Below are positions 25,785 through 34,997 of a DNA stretch of 36,814 bases, in pieces. Below the pieces are notes generated by a model that did no database searches, was not told the origin of the DNA, and saw only the letters and a list, made by a program, of their open reading frames with translations. The position numbers were made by a program, and so were the translations under genes. The stretch comes from Thermoplasmata archaeon. GTDB lineage: Archaea; Thermoplasmatota; Thermoplasmata; Methanomassiliicoccales; Methanomethylophilaceae. Position 1 is the stretch's first letter; every line of letters starts with the position of its first letter. Location of the stretch: contig SUSZ01000025.1 in the NCBI GenBank assembly GCA_015063165.1, positions 1 to 36,814 on the forward strand, written 5' to 3'.

Positions 25785-26398
25785 CCATGGTCAAACTCTG
25801 CGGGATGCGTACGGAAAAGGATGTAGCGGAAGCTGTGAGAGCAGGCGCCGACCTGATCGGCATGGTTCTGACACCGGGATTCCGCAGGAGCGTTCCTCTG
25901 GGACTGGCCGTCAAGATGGTCAGGCTGGTTCCTAGGAACGTGATAACGGTGGGGGTCTTCGTAGACAGCCCTGCCGAGGAGGTGATCTCCACTTCCAGGA
26001 TACTCGGTCTGGGGATGGTCCAGTTCCATGGACGCGAGGACGACCAGTACATGGCATGCATCCGCGAGGCGCTGAGGGTGCCGGTCATCAAATCGTTCGT
26101 CATCTACGACGAGCAGGACATAGAGGAGGCCGAGAGGTCCACAGCGGACTACGTTCTTCTGGACAGCGGAAAAGGCTCGGGACAGACATTTGATTGGTCC
26201 CTGGTCAAGCCCCTTGGCCGCAGGATGGTCCTGGCAGGCGGGCTTACCCCCGACAACGTCAAAGAAGCGGTCACTAAGCTGCGTCCTTACGCCGTGGACG
26301 TCAGCTCGGGAATAGAAACAGGCGGCGTGAAAGACCCGATCAAGATGAAGGCGTTCGTCTAGAATGTAGCCGACGCCGATACGGAGGCGGAGGAATGA
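25781..26398 (+). CDS. trpF: Phosphoribosylanthranilate isomerase, probable TAG read-through
   Basis: A 205-residue TIM-barrel isomerase acting between TrpD and Trp[21 protein letters not shown] opens with the conserved catalytic Cys (KLCG), [11 protein letters not shown] and [11 protein letters not shown] follow, and [14 protein letters not shown] and [18 protein letters not shown] complete the barrel; Asp of [16 protein letters not shown] is the probable general acid. TAG at 26360-26362 (codon 194) follows MKAFV; beyond it 11 more codons ([11 protein letters not shown]) reach TGA at 26396-26398, overlapping the trpB ATG by ATGA. Without read-through the protein would still be nearly complete but a 32-nt gap would break the coupling. 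Read-through is therefore likely but less certain than in trpC and uvrA. Confidence 0.9.
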
Positions 26399-27585
26399 CC
26401 AATCCAAACGGAAGGTTCGGTATACACGGGGGACAGTACATCCCCGAGACGTTGATGAGCACCGTGATAGAGCTCGAAGAGGCGTACAACCATTTCAAAG
26501 ACGATCCCGAGTTTAAGAGCGAGCTGAGCACCCTGCTGAACGAGTACGCAGGACGTCCCAGCCGCCTGTATTATGCGAAGAAGATGACCGAGGACCTGGG
26601 AGGGGCGAAGATCTATCTCAAGAGGGAGGACCTGAACCACACCGGGGCCCACAAGATCAACAACGTCCTGGGACAGGCTCTCCTGGCGAAGAAGATGGGG
26701 AAGACCCGCCTGATTGCAGAGACCGGCGCCGGACAGCACGGAGTCGCCACAGCCACCGCAGCGGCCCTGATGGGCATGGACTGCGTCGTGTACATGGGCG
26801 TCGAGGACATGAAGAGGCAGGCTCTGAACGTCTACCGCATGAAGCTCCTCGGAGCCGAAGTTCGCGGTGTAGAGAGCGGAACCGGGACCCTCAAGGATGC
26901 GGTCTCCGAATGCATGCGCGAGTGGACTGCCCGCATCGACGACACCCACTACTGCCTCGGCTCCGTCATGGGACCTCATCCGTTTCCGACTATAGTGAGA
27001 GATTTCCAGTCCGTCATAGGGAAGGAGATCAGGGAGCAGATGATGGAGAAGGAAGGCAAGCTTCCGGACATGCTGGTCGCATGCGTCGGGGGAGGCAGCA
27101 ACGCCATCGGGACCTTCTACGATTTCATAAAGGACGAGAGCGTGGAGCTGGTCGGATGCGAGGCCGCCGGCAAGGGCGTGGACACCTTCGAGACCGCGGC
27201 CACCATCAACACCGGCAGGCTCGGGATATTCCACGGCATGAAGTCCTATTTCTGCCAGGACGAGTACGGCCAGATCGCTCCAGTGTATTCAATCTCAGCG
27301 GGGCTGGACTATCCTGGCATCGGTCCCGAACACGCCTGGCTCCACGACCTCGATCGTGCCAAGTATGTCGCGATAACCGACGAGCAGGCTGTCACCGCAT
27401 TCGAGTATCTCTCCCGCACCGAGGGCATAATCCCCGCGATAGAGTCATCTCATGCTCTGGCTTACGTGATGGAGCAGGCTCCCAAGATGAGCAAGGATAA
27501 GACTATAGTGGTAACATTATCCGGCCGCGGAGACAAGGACGTCGCTGCGATCGCCAGGTACAGAGGAGAGGATATCCATGACTGA
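26395..27585 (+). CDS. trpB: Tryptophan synthase beta chain (TrpB1 type)
   Basis: A 396-residue PLP enzyme that joins indole and serine. [16 protein letters not shown] is the TrpB1 start; the PLP lysine is in [15 protein letters not shown], the phosphate loop in [15 protein letters not shown], and catalytic Glu in [13 protein letters not shown]. The presence of trpA beside it fits TrpB1, not the TrpA-independent TrpB2. ATGA overlap with trpF (by read-through), 8-nt overlap with trpA. Stop TGA. Confidence 0.96.
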   Translation: MTNPNGRFGIHGGQYIPETLMSTVIELEEAYNHFKDDPEFKSELSTLLNEYAGRPSRLYYAKKMTEDLGGAKIYLKREDLNHTGAHKINNVLGQALLAKKMGKTRLIAETGAGQHGVATATAAALMGMDCVVYMGVEDMKRQALNVYRMKLLGAEVRGVESGTGTLKDAVSECMREWTARIDDTHYCLGSVMGPHPFPTIVRDFQSVIGKEIREQMMEKEGKLPDMLVACVGGGSNAIGTFYDFIKDESVELVGCEAAGKGVDTFETAATINTGRLGIFHGMKSYFCQDEYGQIAPVYSISAGLDYPGIGPEHAWLHDLDRAKYVAITDEQAVTAFEYLSRTEGIIPAIESSHALAYVMEQAPKMSKDKTIVVTLSGRGDKDVAAIARYRGEDIHD

Positions 27586-28354
27586 GATCCGCGACGCGTT
27601 CAGCAACGGGAAGGCCCTGATAGCATTCGTCACCTGCGGGGACCCCGATTTGGACACCACTAAGGCCATAGTGCGCTCGATGGCATCAAACGGTGTCGAT
27701 CTAATCGAGCTGGGGATCCCATTCTCGGATCCTACCGCCGAAGGTCCCGTCATCCAGGGGGCCAACGTCCGCGCCCTGAAGGCGGGAACCACCACCGACA
27801 AGATCTTCGACATGGTGGAGTCCATCCGCGACGACGTCGACATCCCTATGGTGTTCATGACCTATGCGAACGTGGTGTTCTCCTACGGCACCGACCGCTT
27901 CCTCGATCGCTGCGTCAAGGCCGGGATCAAAGGGCTGATCCTTCCCGACGTCCCCTTCGAAGAGAAGGAGGATTTCGCTCCAGCATGCGAGAAGCGCGGC
28001 ATGTGCCTGATCTCCATGGTCGCGCCGACCTCCCACGAGAGGATCGCGATGATCGCAAAGGGGTCCAAGGGCTTCCTGTACGTCGTCTCGTCTCTCGGAG
28101 TCACCGGCACCAGGTCCAAGATCACCACCGACATCGGATCCATCACCGAAGCCATCAAGAAGGTCACAGACACGCCCTGCGCAGTAGGATTCGGGATATC
28201 GAACCCTCAGCAGGCCAAGGACATGTCCAAGAAGGCCGACGGCGTCATCATAGGCTCGGCTATCGTAAGGCTGGTCGCTGAGCACGGAAAGGATTCCGCG
28301 AAGCCTGTGGGCGAATTCGTCAAGTCGGTGAAGGAAGCGATGAGGTCCCAGTGA
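27578..28354 (+). CDS. trpA: Tryptophan synthase alpha chain
   Basis: A 258-residue TIM barrel that splits indole-3-glycerol phosphate to indole and glyceraldehyde 3-phosphate. Catalytic Glu in [19 protein letters not shown], catalytic Asp in [15 protein letters not shown], phosphate binding in [10 protein letters not shown] and [11 protein letters not shown]. Last gene of the operon; its TGA is only 3 nt from the convergent uvrA stop, so no room is left for a terminator hairpin between them. Confidence 0.96.
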   Translation: MTEIRDAFSNGKALIAFVTCGDPDLDTTKAIVRSMASNGVDLIELGIPFSDPTAEGPVIQGANVRALKAGTTTDKIFDMVESIRDDVDIPMVFMTYANVVFSYGTDRFLDRCVKAGIKGLILPDVPFEEKEDFAPACEKRGMCLISMVAPTSHERIAMIAKGSKGFLYVVSSLGVTGTRSKITTDIGSITEAIKKVTDTPCAVGFGISNPQQAKDMSKKADGVIIGSAIVRLVAEHGKDSAKPVGEFVKSVKEAMRSQ

Positions 28355-28357
28355 GCC

Positions 28358-30838
28358 TCAGATGTACCTTCCGGTCATGCTCTCCGGGCAGGCTCTGACG
28401 TCTTCCGGAGTGCCGGCCACCACGATCCTTCCGCCCTCCTCGCCGCCGTGGGGGCCCATATCGATGATGTAGTCTGCGTTCCTGATCACGTCCAGGTCGT
28501 GCTCGATCACGATCACGGTAGCTCCCATCTCGACCAGGTGCTGGAAGATCTTCATAAGCACCTTCACGTCGAGAGGATGAAGCCCAATGGTGGGCTCGTC
28601 GAAAACGAAGACGGTGCTGTCTTGACCCTTCCCCATCTCGCTGGCCAGCTTCAGGCGCTGAGCCTCTCCTCCTGACAGCCCGGGCGTGGCCTCTCCGAGG
28701 GTGAGGTATCCTAGACCGACTTCATGGAGGGTCTGAAGCCTGTTCCTCACCACGGACATGTCCTTGCACGCCTCCAGGGCTTCGTCGACGCTCATCTCCA
28801 TGACGTCCGGAAGAGATTGTATCGAACCGCTCTTGGACTGCCTGGTCATCTTGAAGGCGTCCTGGCAGTAGCGGGAACCGTTGCAATCTGGACAGGGTAT
28901 GTCCACGTCCGGAAGGAACTGAACGTCCAGGCTGACGGAGCCTGTTCCATCGCACGTGGGGCACCTGAGCGAGCCTGTGTTGTACGAGAAGTCTCCAGCT
29001 TTCACGCCTTTCTCCTTTGCTGCGGGAGTCTTGGCGAAGACCTTGCGAAGCTCGTCATGGACGTTGGCGTATGTCGCTACAGTGGAGCGGACGTTGATTC
29101 CTATCGGGGTCGCGTCAATCAGCTTCACCTGGCTGATGCCTTCTGCAGATATAGATGCGACATGGTCTGGAAGGGGCTTGCCGTTCATCGTCGCGTTCAG
29201 CGCAGGAACAAGGCTGTCCAGTATCATTGTAGTCTTACCGCTTCCAGACATCCCTGTGATGACCGTCATCCTGCCTTTCGGGATCTTGACGTCCAGAGGT
29301 TTGACCGTATGGATCTGGTTCGTTTTCATCACTATAGTCCCCAAAGAGAAGATCTCCTCTTCGGAGACTCTCGGGCGGAGGTCAAGGGCTTTGCTCTCGA
29401 GGAAACGTCCGATTATCGATGAGCCGTCGTTAACGAGGTCCTTGACGGTTCCAGTGCAGATGACGTTGCCGCCGTCGGCGCCTGCTCCCGGTCCGAGCTC
29501 GATCATCCAGTCCGAACGCGTGAGGACCTGAGTGTCATGGTCGACCAGGACCACGGTGTTCCCGTCCGATACGAGGTCGTCCATGACCCCTATCAGTCCT
29601 TCGATGTTGGCCGGATGGAGCCCGATAGAAGGCTCGTCCAGAACGTACAGGACGCCTGTAGTCCTGTTGCGGACGGATCTGGCCAGCTGGGTGCGCTGTC
29701 TTTCTCCAGTGGATAGCGTGGATGAAGCACGGTCGAGCGTGAGGTATCCCAAGCCTAGATCGACAAGGCGTCTTGCAGTGTCGAAGAACGACTCGCAGAT
29801 GCTCTCGGCCATCGGGACCATCTCCTTCGGAAGCGAGCCAGGAACGCCTTTGACCCATTCTATCAGCTCGTTGAGGGTCATCTCGCAGGCCTTGTCGAGG
29901 GAGATACCTCTCAGCAGCGGCGCGCGGGCTGCTTCGGACAGCCTGGTCCCGTTGCAGCAGGGACACGTCCCCATCTTCAGGAACCTCTCGACCCTCTTCA
30001 TCCCCTTCTCGTCTTTGACCTTGGAGAGGGCGTTCTCCACAGTGTAGGTAGCACTATAGTATGTGAAATCCATCTCTCCGGCGTTCCCGGTCTTCTCGTT
30101 GTAGTAGAGGAGATGTCTCTTCTCCGCCGGACCGTGGAAAACGATGTCCCTCTCCTTCTCGGTGAGCTCTCTGAACGGAACATCCGTGCGGACTCCCATG
30201 TCCCTGGCGATGTCCTTCATCAGGGACCACATCAGGGTCTGCCAGGGGGCCACCGCACCCTCGTCGATGGTCTTCGACTCGTCCGGAACGAGGGTGGTCT
30301 CGTCGACCTAGTAGGCTACGCCGGTGCCGTCGCATTTCCTGCAGGCTCCTGCGCTGTTGAACGCGAGCTCCTCCGCGCTGGGAGGCGTTACTATCTCGCC
30401 GCATACGGGGCATCTTATCTCGAACATCGCGGCGAAGTCTATGCTGGGCTCCAGGTAGTGTCCGTTGGGGCATCTGTGATGGGCCAGCCTCGAGAACATC
30501 AGCCTCACGCTGTTCAGGAGCTCCGTCGAAGTGCCGAACGTGCTCCTTATCCCGGGAACTCCGGGACGCTGGTGCAACGCAAGAGCTGCAGGAACGTAGC
30601 GGACGTCGTCCACATCGGCGCGGGCAGCCTGGGTCATGCGCCTGCGGGTGTACGTCGAAAGGGATTCGAGATAGCGTCTGGATCCTTCGGCGTAGAGCGT
30701 GCCAAGAGCCAACGAAGACTTCCCTGAACCTGAGACCCCTGCTATGCCCACGACCTTGTTGAGAGGGACGTCGACGTCTATGCCTTTGAGATTGTGGATC
30801 CTTGCGCCACGCACTTCGATATGGTCGGGAAGCTTCAT
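28358..30838 (-). CDS. uvrA: UvrA-type excinuclease ATPase (short class), read through an in-frame TAG
   Basis: An 826-residue protein with two ABC ATPase halves. First half: Walker [14 protein letters not shown], signature [31 protein letters not shown]. Second half: Walker [13 protein letters not shown], signature [30 protein letters not shown]. Zinc modules include RCPVCGE/CRKCDG and RCPTCDG/CPDCNG. It is shorter than classic UvrA (about 940), as in UvrA2-type proteins that lack the UvrB-binding region. TAG at 30308-30310 (codon 177) lies between DGTGVAY and [18 protein letters not shown]; a stop here would leave only the first 176 residues, so the codon is read, presumably as pyrrolysine. 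No uvrB or uvrC in the window. Start [19 protein letters not shown] at 30838; stop TGA. It may act in repair or in resistance to a DNA-binding drug. Confidence 0.92.
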
Positions 30839-30962
30839 GTGCCTGATGCAGGGTTCATCCCGATAAATAACTTGTTTGCAGAAGATAAACAACCTTGAAC
30901 AGAAGGAAAAGGTGCGAGGCAGGGATCCGGGGACCCCTGGCTCGCTGTTATCGCTAATGCCT

Positions 30963-31727
30963 TCAAGCTTTCTTCTTGGAGGCGGTCTTCCTGGTGGTCT
31001 TGGGCTTCGAGGGCTTGTCCTTCTTGAAGCACAGGAACCAGTCGTAGCAGATCTTGTCCGCTTCCTCGGTCTCGACCCTCTCTTTCGCGGTTCCGCAGGA
31101 TCCGGGTGCGGGGAGGATGACGTCGTCTCCGGGTCTCCAGTCGGCGGGGGTGGCGACGTTGTCGGCATCCGCCTTCTGCAGGGCCAGGATGACCCTCTTG
31201 ATCTCGTCGAAGTTCCTTCCGAGGGATGGGGGGTAATAGATCATGGCTCTGATCTTTCCGGCAGGGTCGATGAAGAATACTGACCTGACTGCCTGGGTGT
31301 CGGAGACGGTGGACTGGACCATTCCGTATTTCTTCGAGACCTCCATCTTGATGTCCTCGATGAGGGGGAATTTGACCTCGACGTTCTTCATTCCTTTCCA
31401 CTCGATGTCCTGGATCTTCCTGAGCCAGGCGATGTGTGCGTATATGGAGTCGACGGAGAGTCCGACGAGCTGGACGTTGAGGTCTTCGAACTCTTTGGCC
31501 ATGTTGGCGAAGGTCATGAACTCGGTCGTGCATACGGGGGTGAAGTCGGCAGGGTGGGAGAAAAGGATGATCCATTTTCCCTTGAAGTCGGAAGGGAAGT
31601 TGATCTCTCCTTGGGTGGTGTTGGCAGTGAACGCAGGTGCGTCCTGTCCGATCTGGGGCATGCCTCCGCAGCAGCCGCAGTCGCATTCGTCATCGCAGCA
31701 TTTGTCGCAGCACTGGTCTTTGCTCAT
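30963..31727 (-). CDS. Peroxiredoxin (Prx6/archaeal type) with Cys-rich N-terminal tail
   Basis: A 254-residue thiol peroxidase. The catalytic site is [14 protein letters not shown] with peroxidatic Cys66; the rest ([43 protein letters not shown]) matches the archaeal Prx6 group. Extra at the N-terminus: residues 6-20 hold eight cysteines (CC-x2-CC-x3-C-x-C-x-CC), absent from typical members and suggestive of metal or thiol chemistry. Extra at the C-terminus: a Lys-rich tail ([14 protein letters not shown]). Another Cys pair (about 215-231, GSCG and KICYDWFLC) could hold resolving cysteines. Start MSKDQCCDK at 31727; stop TGA. Probably protects an oxygen-sensitive cell. Confidence 0.92.
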   Translation of the reverse strand: MSKDQCCDKCCDDECDCGCCGGMPQIGQDAPAFTANTTQGEINFPSDFKGKWIILFSHPADFTPVCTTEFMTFANMAKEFEDLNVQLVGLSVDSIYAHIAWLRKIQDIEWKGMKNVEVKFPLIEDIKMEVSKKYGMVQSTVSDTQAVRSVFFIDPAGKIRAMIYYPPSLGRNFDEIKRVILALQKADADNVATPADWRPGDDVILPAPGSCGTAKERVETEEADKICYDWFLCFKKDKPSKPKTTRKTASKKKA

Positions 31728-31954
31728 TGTATGACCCGTTTTAAGTATCCCCTGGAGTATTAAAAAATGTGGTGTAGATCTATTGAATTTCAGTCCAGAA
31801 ATCGTTTTTCCAAACACATGCCAACGTTCCGATGTAACGGGGGTGTCGATATGCTCCAGCTAACGGCCCCATCGGATGATTCTTTATATGAAAACGAATG
31901 AAAAGAGCCTGAAAGGGCCTTTAGACCCCTTCGGACTGGTTGTGGTTTAGGGAT

Positions 31955-32584
31955 TCATCCCTTGTAGTACATCATCGCGTTGCAGATGGTGGCTGCGATG
32001 TTGGAGCCGCCCTTCCTTCCCTTGGGGACGATGAACGGGACCTTGCGCTCCATGATGAGCTCCTTGGATTCGACGACGTTGACGAATCCGACAGGGGCTC
32101 CGATGATTAGCGCGGGCTCGAGCTCTCCGGCGTCGACCATCTCGGCGATCCTTACGAGAGCTGTGGGGGCGTTCCCTATGGCGAATATGACGGGGTGGTC
32201 CTTCGCGATCTCCGCTCCCTTCTCCATGGCGACGGTGGCACGGGTGCATCCGCGGGTTTTCGCGGCTTCGGTGACGTCCTCGTCGGAGATGAAGCAGTGG
32301 ACCTCCCCTCCGTACTCGGCGAGCTTCTTCTTGTTGATTCCAGCGGCGGCCATCTTGGTGTCCGTCACGATGTGGGCTCCGTTCCTGAGGGCCTCCACTC
32401 CGATCTCGGCTGCCCTCTCGGAGAAGACGAGGTTGTCGGCGTAATCGAAGTCCGCCGAGGTGTGGATGCACCTTTTGACGATGGAGAACTGGGGTTCGGG
32501 CCAGGTCCTTCCATTCAGCTCGGAGACGATCGTAGCCATGCTCCTGGCCTCGATCTCTTCGGGTTTCACAATTGTTATTGCCAT
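31955..32584 (-). CDS. cbiC: Cobalt-precorrin-8 methylmutase
   Basis: A 209-residue CbiC/CobH enzyme that moves the C-11 methyl group to C-12, giving cobyrinate in cobalamin synthesis. The catalytic His41 is in VKRCIHTSADFDY; AIGNAPTALVRIAEMV and IGAPVGFVNVVESKELI are family segments. It starts 33 nt after cbiF, with a strong ribosome-binding site (GGAGG before ATATAATG), in the same operon. Corrinoids carry methyl groups in methylotrophic methanogenesis. Stop TGA. Confidence 0.94.
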   Translation of the reverse strand: MAITIVKPEEIEARSMATIVSELNGRTWPEPQFSIVKRCIHTSADFDYADNLVFSERAAEIGVEALRNGAHIVTDTKMAAAGINKKKLAEYGGEVHCFISDEDVTEAAKTRGCTRATVAMEKGAEIAKDHPVIFAIGNAPTALVRIAEMVDAGELEPALIIGAPVGFVNVVESKELIMERKVPFIVPKGRKGGSNIAATICNAMMYYKG

Positions 32585-32616
32585 TATATCCTCCTTCAAT
32601 TGGCTGCTGCCGGAGC

Positions 32617-33372
32617 TCAGGGTTTTCCTACTCTGAACTCGGTGGTGAATGTCTTGTCGTAAAGCTTGGAGAGGTCGTGCTCGTCTCCGAGGAAGTCTCC
32701 GACTACGGTGAGGGCGGTCTTCTTGATTCCGGCTTCCTCGACCTTTGCCGCGATCTCGCCGAGGGTGGACCTGATGATCTTCTGGTCGGGCCAGGTGGCC
32801 TTGTAGACAACGGCGCAGGGGGTGTCCTTGGTGTATCCTCCCTCGATGAGCTGGGAGACCATCTCGTCCATGAATCCGATGGAGAGGAATATGACCATGG
32901 TCGCGTGGTGCCTGGCGAGGTCCACGAGCTTCTCTCCCGGAGGCATGGGGGTCCTGCCCTCCATCCTGGTGAGGATGACGCTCTGGCTCTTTCCGGGGAG
33001 GGTGTACTCCGCGTTGAGGGCGGCAGCGGTTCCGAGGAACGAGCTGACTCCGGGGATGACCTCGTATTTGATTCCGAGCTTGTCCAGCTCGTCCATCTGC
33101 TCCCTGTGGGCTCCGTAGATGGCGGGGTCTCCGGTGTGGACGCGGACGCACTTCTTTCCTGCGGCCTCGGCCTCCTTCATGACCTCGATGACCTCTTCCA
33201 GGTTCATCAGGGCGCTGTTGTAGATCTTGGTGCCCTCTTTGCATCCGTCGAGGACCGCGGGGTTGACCAGAGATCCGGCGTAGATGACCACGTCAGCGGA
33301 GTCGATTAGCCTTTTTCCTTTCAATGTCAGAAGTTCGGGATCTCCCGGTCCTGCGCCGATGAACGATATCAT
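32617..33372 (-). CDS. cbiF: Cobalt-precorrin-4 C(11)-methyltransferase
   Basis: A 251-residue SAM-dependent uroporphyrinogen-type methyltransferase. FIGAGPGDPELLTLKGKRLI at the start, VHTGDPAIYGAHREQMDEL, and VIPGVSSFLGTAAALNAEYT identify CbiF/CobM, which methylates C-11 in the cobalamin ring. I use ATG at 33372 (MISFIGAG), preceded by GAGGT; an earlier in-frame ATG would add 25 residues that the family does not have. Followed by cbiC. Other cob/cbi genes are not in the window. Stop TGA. Confidence 0.94.
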   Translation of the reverse strand: MISFIGAGPGDPELLTLKGKRLIDSADVVIYAGSLVNPAVLDGCKEGTKIYNSALMNLEEVIEVMKEAEAAGKKCVRVHTGDPAIYGAHREQMDELDKLGIKYEVIPGVSSFLGTAAALNAEYTLPGKSQSVILTRMEGRTPMPPGEKLVDLARHHATMVIFLSIGFMDEMVSQLIEGGYTKDTPCAVVYKATWPDQKIIRSTLGEIAAKVEEAGIKKTALTVVGDFLGDEHDLSKLYDKTFTTEFRVGKP

Positions 33373-33600
33373 GATTCTACCTCTTTTTGAGCTCTCGGAC
33401 GGCGTCCGACGCTGCTGTCGTACGGTGCTCATGCAGTCACCGGTCAACGACGTTACGTAGGCTCTTGATTGGATGCTAACGTCAAGGGCATATATAAGGG
33501 ATGTTTGATGAACAAGGTCGCAGGTAAGGGCGCTGACATCCTATTGCTGTCAAAGAGAATATATTATTATTTATTATAGGTGGAACATTAATCCAAAACT

Positions 33601-34341
33601 ATGGATGAGATCTCGAAGCTGCTGATGTCCGACAAGCATGCGGTGGCTATCTATCACACCAAGGAGCCTGTCGAGGGCACAGGGTTCCTATCTGAGGAGC
33701 ACTGCTGCCTTCCCGGATTGTTCTTTCCTGCCGTCAGGGACGGCAAGACCGCCTGCGCCAACCGCGAACAGCTGAAATGCTCCGGAGCGTGGAGCGGGCT
33801 CGGTCTCGGTGGCTTCGGCAGCAAAGACTCCATGACAGTATCCTATTCGCAGGGAACCCCGGACAAGCCCGGGCGCAAGCTCTTCCTCGATCCGGAATGT
33901 GCCAGGAAGGAATTCGACATGGTGAAGACCTACGGTTCCGCGGACGACTATGTCGTATGCGAGCCTGTGGACGTTGCCGAGTCCAAAGGGGCCGACATAG
34001 AGGTCGTGGTGTTCCTCGTCGATCCGATAAGGATGTTCGCCCTCGCCGACATGGTGAACTTCTCCCGCCGCGCCCCCGGCAGCGCTGTGAAATACGTCAA
34101 CGCGTACGCCTGCGAGCAGCTCTACGCCCTTGCGAAGGCCGAGGGGGAATCCGACGATCCCATCGGCATAGTGGGGCTCTCCGAGTTCTTCGTACGCAAG
34201 TTCTGCTCTCCCGAGGAGATGACTTTCGCGGTCCCATACAAGTTATACAAAAGAATTGTGGCTGATTCCTCGAAGTCTTTCCTCATCACCGACAAATGGA
34301 AGGATGCAGTCCAGTCCAAGAAGAGCAGCTGCTGCGACTGA
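33601..34341 (+). CDS. DUF169 family protein
   Basis: A 246-residue protein of the DUF169 family, function unknown, common in anaerobes and methanogens. Typical segments: VAIYHTKEP near the start, KCSGAWSGLGLGGF (conserved Cys and Gly-rich loop), VFLVDPIRMFALADMVNFSR and the C-terminal FAVPYKLYKRIVAD. Eleven cysteines, including a CC pair at the N-terminal side and SSCCD at the end. An A+T-rich promoter (TATTATTTATTATAGG) lies 20-35 bp before the ATG, suggesting a leaderless transcript. It starts about 230 bp from the divergent cbiF. Stop TGA. Confidence 0.85.
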   Translation: MDEISKLLMSDKHAVAIYHTKEPVEGTGFLSEEHCCLPGLFFPAVRDGKTACANREQLKCSGAWSGLGLGGFGSKDSMTVSYSQGTPDKPGRKLFLDPECARKEFDMVKTYGSADDYVVCEPVDVAESKGADIEVVVFLVDPIRMFALADMVNFSRRAPGSAVKYVNAYACEQLYALAKAEGESDDPIGIVGLSEFFVRKFCSPEEMTFAVPYKLYKRIVADSSKSFLITDKWKDAVQSKKSSCCD

Positions 34342-34433
34342 GTACAAACATGGGCAATAGCCCATACTTTTTCAATAAACTTTACGAATAGGTATTTTAA
34401 CACCTTTTCCATCGGGGTCTGCGAGGTTATCTT

Positions 34434-34988
34434 ATGGCCGAAGCGAACAAGCTTGGTAGAAGAGTAAGCAAGTACAGAGAACAGCTCGAACTGACTCAGG
34501 AGCAGCTCGCAGTAAACTCCGGACTTGACCTCGCTCTAATCAAGGATGTCGAGGAGGGTCGCACGTACCCGCCGGTCGGCCAGCTCATAAAACTTTCCCG
34601 TGCTCTGGGACAGAGGCTCGGCACTTTCATGGACGACCAGTTCCATCCAGACCCTATCGTGGTCAGAAGGTCGGAGAGGAAGGAGGAAGCATCCTCCAAG
34701 GGCGATTTCGGTAACTACCAGTACTTCCCCCTCGGGAAGGGTAAGACCGACAGGCACATGGAGCCCCTCTTCATAAGGATGGAGAAGAGCGACAAAGAGG
34801 AATACGCGATCCACGAGGGAGAGGAATTCATCATTGTCGTTTCCGGAAGGGTTATCGTGAAATACGGCAAGCAGGAGACGATCCTGGATGAGGGCGACAG
34901 CGCCTACTACAACTCGGTCGTCCCCCACTATGTCGGATGCGTCGACGGTCCCGCTGAGATATACGCGGTGCTGTACGCCCCCATCTGA
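34434..34988 (+). CDS. XRE-family regulator with C-terminal cupin
   Basis: A 184-residue protein: an XRE helix-turn-helix at about 8-64 (RVSKYREQLELTQEQLAVNS, IKDVEEGRTYPPVGQLIKLS) and a cupin at about 110-184 (HEGEEFIIVVSGRVIVKYG, GDSAYYNSVVPHYV). Such proteins sense a small ligand and control a neighbouring metabolic gene. It is 9 nt from the acyl-CoA synthetase gene and probably in one operon with it, so it likely regulates it and senses its substrate or product. Promoter TATTTTAA near 34392-34399. Stop TGA. Confidence 0.93.
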   Translation: MAEANKLGRRVSKYREQLELTQEQLAVNSGLDLALIKDVEEGRTYPPVGQLIKLSRALGQRLGTFMDDQFHPDPIVVRRSERKEEASSKGDFGNYQYFPLGKGKTDRHMEPLFIRMEKSDKEEYAIHEGEEFIIVVSGRVIVKYGKQETILDEGDSAYYNSVVPHYVGCVDGPAEIYAVLYAPI

Positions 34989-34997
34989 GGCGATAGC

